This document shows positions 1-5,503 of a DNA stretch of 10,462 nucleotides, one piece after another. Within the stretch, counting starts at the first letter, position 1. Every line of letters starts with the position of its first letter. The position numbers and the translations under genes were made by a program. Source of the DNA: Acidimicrobiia bacterium (GTDB lineage Bacteria; Actinomycetota; Acidimicrobiia; Acidimicrobiales; AC-14). Under the pieces are notes generated by a model, which made no database searches, was not told the DNA's origin, and saw only the letters and a program-made list of their open reading frames with translations. The stretch covers positions 1 through 10,462 of the forward strand of contig JAFASB010000051.1 of NCBI GenBank assembly GCA_019244985.1, in the 5' to 3' direction.

Positions 1-431
1 TCTCCGGCACCATCCAGATCGCCGAGCAGCCCGAAGGCTCGTCCGTCGAGGTCGACGTCGACGTGGCCAGCGTGGAGTCCGCCGACGCCCGTCGTGACGA
101 GCATCTGCGCAGCCCCGACTTCTTTCACGTGGAAGAGCACCCGACCATGTCCTTCAAGTCGACGAGCGTAACGGCTGTTGACGACGGCACCTGGCAGGTC
201 GGCGGCCTCCTGACCATCCGCGGCGTGACCCACCCGGTGGTGCTCCAGACCGAGTTCGAAGGCGGCGAGAACTCACCGTTCGGCGACCAGCGCATCGGCT
301 TCTCGGCGAGCACCGAGATCAACCGCGAAGACTGGGACCTGGGCTGGAACGCGGTCCTCGAGAGCGGCGGGCTCCTGGTCGGCAAGAAGATCAAGATCGA
401 CCTGAACGTCGAGGCCATCCGCCAGGCCTAA
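1..431 (+). CDS. YceI-family lipid-binding protein (C-terminal part, 5' end outside window)
   Basis: The frame is open from base 3 to the TAA at 429-431 and encodes about 142 residues, the C-terminal three quarters of a YceI-like protein. Visible family features are the stretch reading VDVDVASVESADARRDEHL, then SPDFF (family pattern: residues changing state near a conserved R-D-x-H-L-R), the central GxLTIRGVTHPVVL beta-strand, and the closing strand KIKIDLNVEAI. The YceI family forms a lipocalin-like barrel that binds isoprenoid or other long amphiphiles and is usually 170-190 residues. An internal GTG at 63 would only give a truncated barrel, so the true start lies upstream of the window. 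Whether it carries a signal peptide cannot be seen. The next gene follows after 20 bases on the same strand, so co-transcription is likely. The ligand is unknown. Confidence 0.85.
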   Translation, partial: SGTIQIAEQPEGSSVEVDVDVASVESADARRDEHLRSPDFFHVEEHPTMSFKSTSVTAVDDGTWQVGGLLTIRGVTHPVVLQTEFEGGENSPFGDQRIGFSASTEINREDWDLGWNAVLESGGLLVGKKIKIDLNVEAIRQA

Positions 432-451
432 GCGAGCGCCAGAATGGGCGG

Positions 452-1189
452 GTGGCCGACGGCCTGACCGCCCAGCAGCGCTACTTCTTCGACGTGCACG
501 GCTACCTGGTGCTCGACGGCGTGCTCCCCCGGCGCGACGTCGAGCACCTGGACGCCATGGTCGAGGCCCAGCGCCTCCTTCCGGCGGGCCCCGACATCGG
601 GAGCCAGCGCTTCGGCGACGAGTTCCTGCGCTGGGACCCGCTGTTCCGCACCCTGCTCGACCACCCGACGGTGCTCCCGATCCTTCGGGAGTTGCTCGGC
701 GACCACCTTCGGCTGGACCACGCCTACGGCATCCGGATGTCGCCGGGCACGTCGGGCCTCGGGCTCCACGGCGGCGGGACACCATTCGACCCGTCCCAGT
801 ACTACGTCCACCGCGGCGGCCGCATGTACAGCGGACTGACGACGGTGACCTGGACGCTCGTCGACAGCGCACCCGGTCAGGGTGGCTTCGGCTGCATCCC
901 CGGAAGCCACAAGGCCGACGAGCACCTGCCGCCCGAAATCCCCGCCGAATGGGTGCGGGAGGTCCCTCTTCCCGCCGGGTCGGTCCTCGTCTTCACCGAG
1001 GCCCTCACCCACTGCACGATTCCGTGGACCGCGCCATACGAGCGGCGCGCCGTGCTCTTCAAATACTCCCCTGGCCACCTGGCGTGGAACCAGTACAAGG
1101 AGCCACACCGCGCCCTGTGGCGCTTACTGACCTCCCAGCAGCGCCGGTTGTTCCAGCCGCCGTCGGTCGCCCCCCACGAACCCGTCTAG
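452..1189 (+). CDS. PhyH-like Fe(II)/2-oxoglutarate dioxygenase with an H-x-G facial motif
   Basis: This 245-residue protein matches the phytanoyl-CoA dioxygenase (PhyH) family in length and motif order. It has an N-terminal helical part with FFDVHGYLVLDGVL at about 12-25, a first iron-ligand region GLGLHGGG at 103-109 (H106), the family signature GCIPGSHK at 147-154, the distal histidine in THCTIPW (H187), and the RR pair at 198-199 followed by AVLFKYSPGH, which would bind 2-oxoglutarate. Such enzymes hydroxylate small molecules or lipids using Fe(II), O2 and 2-oxoglutarate. The usual H-x-D/E carboxylate is missing: H106 is followed by two glycines. D113 nearby might substitute. The GTG at 452 is the first usable start in this frame. 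The gene follows YceI by 20 bases, and its stop overlaps the convergent rhodanese stop by 2 bases. The substrate is not deducible. Confidence 0.85.
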   Translation: MADGLTAQQRYFFDVHGYLVLDGVLPRRDVEHLDAMVEAQRLLPAGPDIGSQRFGDEFLRWDPLFRTLLDHPTVLPILRELLGDHLRLDHAYGIRMSPGTSGLGLHGGGTPFDPSQYYVHRGGRMYSGLTTVTWTLVDSAPGQGGFGCIPGSHKADEHLPPEIPAEWVREVPLPAGSVLVFTEALTHCTIPWTAPYERRAVLFKYSPGHLAWNQYKEPHRALWRLLTSQQRRLFQPPSVAPHEPV

Positions 1190-1566
1190 GACAGTGCCTT
1201 CCAGGCCTGGAAGCCGCCGTCCAAGTCGGTGGCGTTGACCAGGCCGAGGTCCTGCAGAGAGGCGGCTGCCAGGCTCGAGGAGAAGCCCTCGTCGCAGACC
1301 ACGACGATGTGGCGGTCGTAGCCGCCCGCGTCGGACAGCCGGTGCGGGCTCGCGGGGTCGAGGCGCCACTCGAGCACGTTGCGCTCGACGACAACCGCGC
1401 CCGGCAGTTCGCCGTGCTCGCGGCGCTGGGCCTCGCTGCGCGTGTCGACGACCAGGGCACCCGCGGCCATCGCAGCACCCAGGTCCTCGGCGCTCACGCG
1501 TTCCGGAAGACGTCGTCGCGCTTCGGCGAGCACGTCGTCGATGGAGCGCTCCGCCACGGGCGTCAC
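1186..1566 (-). CDS. Single-domain rhodanese (sulfurtransferase)
   Basis: This 126-residue protein is a single rhodanese domain, the usual length for the class. VVDTRSEAQRREHGELPGAVVV (about 39-60) is the typical N-terminal strand with the D-x-R and H-x-x-x-PGA elements. The active-site loop is CDEGFSS beginning at C91, six residues as in thiosulfate or persulfide-using rhodaneses, and the domain closes with LDGGFQAWK. The cysteine would carry a persulfide sulfane sulfur for transfer to thiols or proteins. An N-terminal helical extension of about 25 residues precedes the domain; no signal peptide is seen, so it is cytosolic. The GTG start overlaps the TGA of the upstream cysteine dioxygenase as GTGA, implying translational coupling. 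That pairing suggests handling of cysteine-derived sulfur (inference). Confidence 0.9.
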   Translation of the reverse strand: MTPVAERSIDDVLAEARRRLPERVSAEDLGAAMAAGALVVDTRSEAQRREHGELPGAVVVERNVLEWRLDPASPHRLSDAGGYDRHIVVVCDEGFSSSLAAASLQDLGLVNATDLDGGFQAWKALS

Positions 1567-1970
1567 GATACGGCTTCGGTTCGCAGCGGGGCCCGGCCCG
1601 TGGCGTCGTAGAAGGTCATCTTCGTCAACGGCGGCGAGTAGACGTGGATGCTGAACGCGGGGGCGTCCGACGCGTTCCCGACGTCGTGGAGCTGGCCGCG
1701 ACCGACGAGCCCGGTCGACCCCGCGCCGAGGTCCACGATCGATCGCCGTCGCTCGGGCAGCTCCTCACGCAGCTCGCCCCGCACCACGACGAAGGCGCCG
1801 GCCGCGTCGCCGTGATCGTGCATGCCGACGTGCTGACCTGGCGCCCAGCCCAACAGCCACGCCTCGTACAGGCCGGTGTGCAGCAGACGCACGTGGTGCC
1901 GGCGGGTCGTATCCACATGAGCGTGGTCCATCCAGCTATCGCTCGCCGCGACACCCTCGGCGATCGCCAC
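1563..1970 (-). CDS. Cysteine dioxygenase-like cupin (thiol dioxygenase)
   Basis: From the GTG at 1970 the protein has 135 residues and a thiol-dioxygenase cupin. HDHG gives two iron histidines (H51, H53 in this numbering), GQLHDVGN the third (H95), and S-x-H-x-Y (S107, H109, Y111) followed by SPPL matches the Ser-His-Tyr triad and conserved tail of cysteine dioxygenases. Bacterial members typically lack the Cys of the mammalian Cys-Tyr crosslink, and here that position is in an Ala-Gly-Ala stretch. The enzyme would convert cysteine to cysteine sulfinate with Fe(II) and O2. A related mercaptopropionate dioxygenase cannot be excluded, because alignment of R28 with the substrate-binding Arg/Gln position is ambiguous. 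The frame stays open upstream to an ATG at 2072, but that start would run through the divergent promoter and into the DsrE gene, so I reject it. The first gene of a two-gene operon with the rhodanese. Confidence 0.83.
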   Translation of the reverse strand: MAIAEGVAASDSWMDHAHVDTTRRHHVRLLHTGLYEAWLLGWAPGQHVGMHDHGDAAGAFVVVRGELREELPERRRSIVDLGAGSTGLVGRGQLHDVGNASDAPAFSIHVYSPPLTKMTFYDATGRAPLRTEAVS

Positions 1971-1977
1971 TAACTCA

Positions 1978-1983
1978 TCTATA
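1978..1983 (-). promoter_or_regulatory. -10-like box for the cysteine dioxygenase operon
   Basis: On the minus strand these bases read TATAGA. A transcript starting about 7 bases downstream would begin at or next to the GTG at 1970, giving a leaderless or nearly leaderless mRNA. Only a weak purine run (GATGAG) precedes the start codon. No convincing -35 element is seen. Confidence 0.35.
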
Positions 1984-1988
1984 TCAAC

Positions 1989-2013
1989 TATCTCTACTTG
2001 AATGATAGAGTTA
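1989..2013. promoter_or_regulatory. Candidate operator dyad, TATCTCTA-N9-TAGAGTTA
   Basis: The arms TATCTCTA (1989-1996) and TAGAGTTA (2006-2013) are inverted repeats matching at 7 of 8 positions across a 9-base spacer. The core TCTA-N9-TAGA fits the T-N11-A pattern typical of LysR-type regulator sites, although that pattern is loose. The right arm touches the -10-like box of the DsrE operon, so occupancy could block that promoter. A matching core occurs at 8863-8879. Confidence 0.5.
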
Positions 2014-2017
2014 CAAT
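2012..2017 (+). promoter_or_regulatory. -10-like box for the DsrE operon (TACAAT)
   Basis: TACAAT matches the TATAAT consensus at five of six positions. Transcription would begin near 2024, only about nine bases before the ATG at 2033. A second candidate, TAGGTT at 2021-2026, fits TAnnnT and would place the start on the ATG itself. No strong ribosome binding site precedes the ATG, which favours a very short leader. No clear -35 element is visible. Confidence 0.4.
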
Positions 2018-2032
2018 AGATAGGTTGCGGGC

Positions 2033-2506
2033 ATGAGCGCAAGTAGCGAAGAGCGGACGACGATCGTGGCATGGTCGGGCGACCTCGACCGGGTGTGGCC
2101 CCAGCTCATTCTCGCGACCACGGCGGCCGCCTACGGGATGACGACCACGGTCTTCTTCACCTTCTGGGGGCTGTTCACGCTCAAGCGCCCCGAGGTGAAG
2201 GTCACCGGGTCGGACTGGAAGACCAAAGGCCTCGGTGTCATGAACCGCCAGGGCCTCACCAAGCTGAACATGGCCGGGCTCGGTCCTCTTCTGATGAAGA
2301 AGGTCGCAGCCGAGCACAAGGTGGCGCCGCCCAGCGAGCTCATCGAGACCGCCCAAGAGCTCGGCGTTCGCCTCTGGCCTTGCAGCATGACCATGGACCT
2401 GATGGGCCTGACGCCGGCCGACCTGATCGACGGCGTCGGCGAGCCCGTCGGCGCGGCGACAGCGCTGGCCGAGATGCAGCGCTCGGCCATCAACCTCTTC
2501 ATCTAG
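2033..2506 (+). CDS. DsrE/DsrF/DrsH-like sulfur carrier protein
   Basis: This 157-residue cytosolic protein belongs to the DsrE-like family seen in sulfur-trafficking gene clusters. The N-terminal part reads TTIVAWSGDLDRVWPQ, then AAAYGMTTTVFFTFWGLFTLKR (about 32-52), the recognisable FFTFWGL signature of this subgroup. The only cysteine, C117, sits in WPCSMTMDLMGL, the position of the persulfide-carrying cysteine in DsrE3-type proteins. Family members accept sulfane sulfur and exchange it with TusA. Here TusA is the next gene, 11 bases downstream, which supports that partnership. The ATG at 2033 follows the divergent promoter and is the first in frame. The family is also annotated as peroxiredoxin-like, but no peroxidatic motif is present. 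Confidence 0.88.
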   Translation: MSASSEERTTIVAWSGDLDRVWPQLILATTAAAYGMTTTVFFTFWGLFTLKRPEVKVTGSDWKTKGLGVMNRQGLTKLNMAGLGPLLMKKVAAEHKVAPPSELIETAQELGVRLWPCSMTMDLMGLTPADLIDGVGEPVGAATALAEMQRSAINLFI

Positions 2507-2510
2507 GGAG
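2505..2510 (+). promoter_or_regulatory. Ribosome binding site for TusA (AGGGAG)
   Basis: AGGGAG lies seven bases before the ATG at 2518 and overlaps the DsrE stop codon. It fixes the TusA start and indicates that TusA is translated from the same mRNA as DsrE. Confidence 0.6.
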
Positions 2511-2517
2511 CGAGCCA

Positions 2518-2748
2518 ATGACCCAACCCGCCCGCACGCTCGACGCGTCCGGACTGGCATGTCCGATGCCGATCGTCCGCACCCGGCAGGCGATCGAGGA
2601 CCTGGCGTCCGGTGACATCCTCGAGGTGATCTCGACCGACCGCGGGTCGCTCACCGACATACCGAGCTGGGCCGACACGCTCGGCCACACGCTCGTGGAC
2701 GCCCGTCAGGAGGGCGAAAGGTTCGTCTACCTCATCAAGAAGGGGTGA
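2518..2748 (+). CDS. tusA: TusA-family sulfur carrier protein
   Basis: At 76 residues this is a complete, standalone TusA. The family hallmark CPMP is at 15-18, preceded by LDASGLA, with C15 as the persulfide-bearing residue. RTRQAIEDLASGDILEVISTD follows as the helix and strand that complete the small two-layer fold, and SWADTLGHTL leads into the last strand. TusA proteins pass sulfane sulfur between rhodaneses, DsrE proteins and sulfur-oxidising or sulfur-inserting enzymes. Co-occurrence with DsrE and a persulfide dioxygenase points to sulfur oxidation or detoxification rather than tRNA thiolation (inference from context). The start is set by the AGGGAG site. Its TGA overlaps the next start as GTGA. 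Confidence 0.93.
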   Translation: MTQPARTLDASGLACPMPIVRTRQAIEDLASGDILEVISTDRGSLTDIPSWADTLGHTLVDARQEGERFVYLIKKG

Positions 2749-4130
2749 GCGCGTCCACCCAACCCATGACCGTCGCCGTCGTGGGCGGGGGCTGCAGCGG
2801 TGTCCTCGCCGCCGTCCACCTGCTGACCCACAGCGACGGTCGATCCCGCGTCGTCCTGATCGAGCGGGACGCCGAAGTCGGCGCAGGCGTCGCATACGGA
2901 ACCGACGCTCCCTGGCACACCCTCAACACCACGGCGTCGGTCATGAGCGCGTATCCGGGGGACCCTGACGACTTCACGCGCTGGGCATCGCGGATGCATC
3001 TGACGGCCACCGCCAACAGCTATCTGCCCCGCCGCCTGTACCGGCTCTATCTCCAGGCGACGCTCGCCGACGCCGACCGGGCGAGCGGCTCGGCGCTGTT
3101 CCGCCTGCGGGCCCGAGTGACGGCGGTGCACCCCCGCGGGGCCGGTGCCATCGTCGGGCTCGACGATGGCGGCCACGTCGAGGCCGACCGGGTCGTGCTC
3201 GCATTGGGCAACCTGCCGCCGCGGGATCCGGTCGACACGCTCGGCACCATCGGGCCGCGCTACGTGCGCGACCCCTGGGCGCCTCGCGCCCTGGCCGGCG
3301 TCGACCACGACGAGCCAGTACTCCTCATCGGTTCAGGCCTCACGGCGGTCGACGTGGCCCTGACCCTGGCCGGTCGCGGTCACCGTGGGCCGATCGACGC
3401 CGTCTCCCGACATGGTCTGCTCCCCCGGGCCCATGCCCCATGGCCGGTGGAGCCAACACCGGTGCCCGCGATCCAGGCGAGGCCCGGCCTGACGGCGAAG
3501 GCACTGCTGCGCGCCGTCGTCAAGGCTGCTCGCGCCGCGGACGCCGGCGGCGGTGACTGGCGCGCCGTCGTCGACGGCCTCCGCCCGACCACTCAGACCC
3601 TGTGGCGCGCCCTCTCGCCCGCCGAACGCCGGCGGTTCCTCCGGCGGGCGGCGCGCCTGTGGGAGGTCCACCGCCATCGCATGGCTCCGTCGGTCGCAGC
3701 GTCCGTGGACGGGCTGCGTGCGTCGGGTCGGCTCGTCGTGCGGTCGGGCGCCATCGCGTCGGTCGCACCCGACGGTGGTGCCGTCCGCGTCGGGATCCGC
3801 CAGACGGGCGGCGTCGTGCGGGAGTTGCGCGTCGGCCACGTCGTCAACTGCACCGGACCCAGCACCGACGTGGCGGCCAGCGACGACCCGCTCCTGCGAA
3901 GCCTGCTGGCGAGCGGCACGGCGCGGCCCGATCCACTGGGCCTTGGGCTGGATGTCACCGACGACGGCGCGCTCGTGAGCAGCGCCGGGTCACCGTCGTC
4001 CGTCCTGCGAACCCTCGGTCCGCTCTGCCGCGGCCGGCTCTGGGAAACGACGGCGGTGCCCGAGATCCGGGACCAGGCGTGCGCGCTGGCAACCGCGCTC
4101 GTGGGCGAACGGCGATCGGCGGCGGTGTGA
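2745..4130 (+). CDS. FAD/NAD(P)-binding protein (PF13454-type flavoprotein)
   Basis: This 461-residue protein carries a dinucleotide-binding fold at its N-terminus: VAVVGGGCSGVLAA (about 10-23), with GxGxxG at 14-19, then VVLIERD as the ribose-binding strand end. GAGVAYGT and HTLNTTASVMS (47-68) with DFTRW are typical of the FAD-NAD(P)-binding (PF13454) group. VVLALGNLPPRDP at 150-162 is the internal A-x-G motif, GSGLTAVDVA (196-205) a second nucleotide-binding loop, and WEVHRHRMAP (306-315) another family stretch. NCTGPSTD (368-375) closes the FAD region. The cysteines C17, C369, C428 and C446 do not form a recognisable redox pair. The reaction is unknown. It lies between TusA and a CstB-like enzyme with GTGA overlaps on both sides, so a redox role in sulfur metabolism is likely (inference). 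It is not a typical sulfide:quinone oxidoreductase. The GTG at 2745 is chosen from the overlap. Confidence 0.85.
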   Translation: MSASTQPMTVAVVGGGCSGVLAAVHLLTHSDGRSRVVLIERDAEVGAGVAYGTDAPWHTLNTTASVMSAYPGDPDDFTRWASRMHLTATANSYLPRRLYRLYLQATLADADRASGSALFRLRARVTAVHPRGAGAIVGLDDGGHVEADRVVLALGNLPPRDPVDTLGTIGPRYVRDPWAPRALAGVDHDEPVLLIGSGLTAVDVALTLAGRGHRGPIDAVSRHGLLPRAHAPWPVEPTPVPAIQARPGLTAKALLRAVVKAARAADAGGGDWRAVVDGLRPTTQTLWRALSPAERRRFLRRAARLWEVHRHRMAPSVAASVDGLRASGRLVVRSGAIASVAPDGGAVRVGIRQTGGVVRELRVGHVVNCTGPSTDVAASDDPLLRSLLASGTARPDPLGLGLDVTDDGALVSSAGSPSSVLRTLGPLCRGRLWETTAVPEIRDQACALATALVGERRSAAV

Positions 4131-5503
4131 TCGAGGTCGTCGCTGTCGAGACCCCTGGCCTCGGGGATCGCTCGTACGTGGCGAGCGACGGCGATGCGGC
4201 CGTCGTGGTCGACCCCCAGCGGGATGTCGACCGCGTCCTTGCGGTGGTCGAGCGCTTCGGTGCGCGCGTGCGCCTCGTCGTCGAGACCCACATTCACAAC
4301 GACTACGTGAGCGGCGGCCTCGCTCTCGCCCGCGTCACGGGGGCGGAGTACGCGCTGAGCGGCGCCGAGGAGGTCGCCTTCGTCTCGGAGCGCACACCGC
4401 TTGCCGACGGCGACGAGCTCATCGCTGGGTCGATGCGGGTCCGTGTCGTCGCGACGCCGGGACACACACCGCATCACCTGTCCTATGTCCTCGGCGACGC
4501 GAGCGGGACCCCGTTAGCGGTCTTCACCGGTGGGTCGATGCTCTTTGGTGCCGCGGGCCGCACCGACCTCATGGGGGACGAGTGCACCGCCGCGCTCACC
4601 GCCGCCCAGTGGCACTCGATCCGCAGCCTGGCCGAGGCGCTCGACGACGGCGTGCACGTGCACCCGACCCATGGGTTCGGCAGCTTCTGCTCCGCGGCGC
4701 CAACGCGTCCGGTGTCGACGTCGACGGTTGCCGACGAACGAATGTCGAACCCTGCGCTGCTCCTCAGCAAGGACGAGTTCACCGAGATGCTCCTCGCTGG
4801 GCTCGTCGCCTACCCGAGCTACTACGCCCACATGGGGCCCCGGAACCGCCAGGGTGCGGTGGCAATCGACCTCTCGCCGCCTCCCGATATAGAGGTCGAC
4901 GAGCTCCCCCACCACATCGGCAACGGCGGATGGGTCGTCGACGTGAGACCCCGCTCCGCGTTCGCCGCCGCCCACCTTCCCGGCACCGTCGGCGTCGAGC
5001 TCGGCGACCCGTTCGCCACGTATCTGGGATGGACGATGCCCTGGGGCACGCCATTGACGCTCTTCGGTCCTGACGCCAGCGCGCTCAGCGAAGCCCAGCG
5101 AGCACTGGCCCGCATCGGCGTCGACCGCCCGGCGGGACGCGCCGTGGGATCGGTCGACGCCCACCTGGCGCGGGGCTACCCCGTCGCCACCTTCGCCGAC
5201 ATGGCGCGCTTTTGGCCCGACGGCGAACGACGTCTGGTGCTCGACGTCCGGCGCCGGGACGAATGGCGCGACGGGCACCTCGCCGGTGCCATCCACGTAC
5301 CGCTCTACGAGCTCGTCCGTCGGCGAGACGAGGTGCCGACGAACGTCGAGCTGTGGGTGCACTGCGCGAGCGGCTTCCGCGCCTCGATCGCCGCATCCTT
5401 GGTCGACGACGGCTCGCGCGCCGTGGTGCTCGTCGACGACGAGTTCGGCGCGGCGCCGGCGATGGGCCTGCCGGTCACCCGTCGAGACGCACGAGCCCGC
5501 TGA
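4127..5503 (+). CDS. CstB-like persulfide dioxygenase: MBL fold, pseudo-rhodanese, rhodanese
   Basis: This 458-residue protein has three domains. The N-terminal metallo-beta-lactamase domain (about 1-200) has THIHNDY (H55, H57, D59), PGHTPHH (H113), GRTDLMG (D147) and PTHGFGSFC (H182). These ligands fit the mononuclear iron of persulfide dioxygenases. Residue 60 is Tyr where many MBL proteins have the second-metal His. The middle rhodanese-like domain (about 265-350) keeps VVDVRPRSAFAAAHLPG but has no catalytic cysteine, reading FGPD there. The C-terminal rhodanese (about 365-455) has LDVRRRDEW and HCASGFRAS with C413. This order and length match CstB of Staphylococcus (about 444 residues), which oxidises persulfide and yields thiosulfate. 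The GTG start overlaps the flavoprotein stop as GTGA. The frame stays open far upstream, but only as antisense-like read-through. The last 29 bases overlap the convergent gene. Confidence 0.88.
   Translation: MIEVVAVETPGLGDRSYVASDGDAAVVVDPQRDVDRVLAVVERFGARVRLVVETHIHNDYVSGGLALARVTGAEYALSGAEEVAFVSERTPLADGDELIAGSMRVRVVATPGHTPHHLSYVLGDASGTPLAVFTGGSMLFGAAGRTDLMGDECTAALTAAQWHSIRSLAEALDDGVHVHPTHGFGSFCSAAPTRPVSTSTVADERMSNPALLLSKDEFTEMLLAGLVAYPSYYAHMGPRNRQGAVAIDLSPPPDIEVDELPHHIGNGGWVVDVRPRSAFAAAHLPGTVGVELGDPFATYLGWTMPWGTPLTLFGPDASALSEAQRALARIGVDRPAGRAVGSVDAHLARGYPVATFADMARFWPDGERRLVLDVRRRDEWRDGHLAGAIHVPLYELVRRRDEVPTNVELWVHCASGFRASIAASLVDDGSRAVVLVDDEFGAAPAMGLPVTRRDARAR

Larger units (their letters stand above)
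1971..2032. promoter_or_regulatory. AT-rich divergent promoter region between the cysteine dioxygenase and DsrE operons
   Basis: This 62-base gap separates two divergent operons and is strikingly AT-rich in an otherwise GC-rich window. It holds a dyad (1989-2013), -10-like boxes on both strands, and an outer imperfect repeat: CAACTATCT at 1985-1993 faces AGATAGGTTG at 2018-2027 with one unpaired base. Both flanking genes start very close to their -10-like boxes. The shared space suggests that both operons answer to one regulator (inference). Confidence 0.7.

Noticed and set aside
428..1108. 226-residue open frame antisense to the PhyH-like gene
   Set aside because: It has no motif or ribosome site, and the PhyH signature on the plus strand accounts for the coding signal.
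949..1611. 220-residue plus-strand open frame across the PhyH end, rhodanese and cysteine dioxygenase end
   Set aside because: It spans three real gene regions out of frame and shows no family features.
1971..2072. Longer cysteine dioxygenase start at 2072
   Set aside because: It would read through the divergent promoter and overlap the DsrE start; the extra 34 residues have no cupin features.
3602..4126. Long in-frame extension upstream of the CstB-like gene
   Set aside because: It runs through the coding region of the flavoprotein, is Arg/Pro-rich read-through with no family resemblance, and the GTGA junction at 4127 gives a complete MBL domain.
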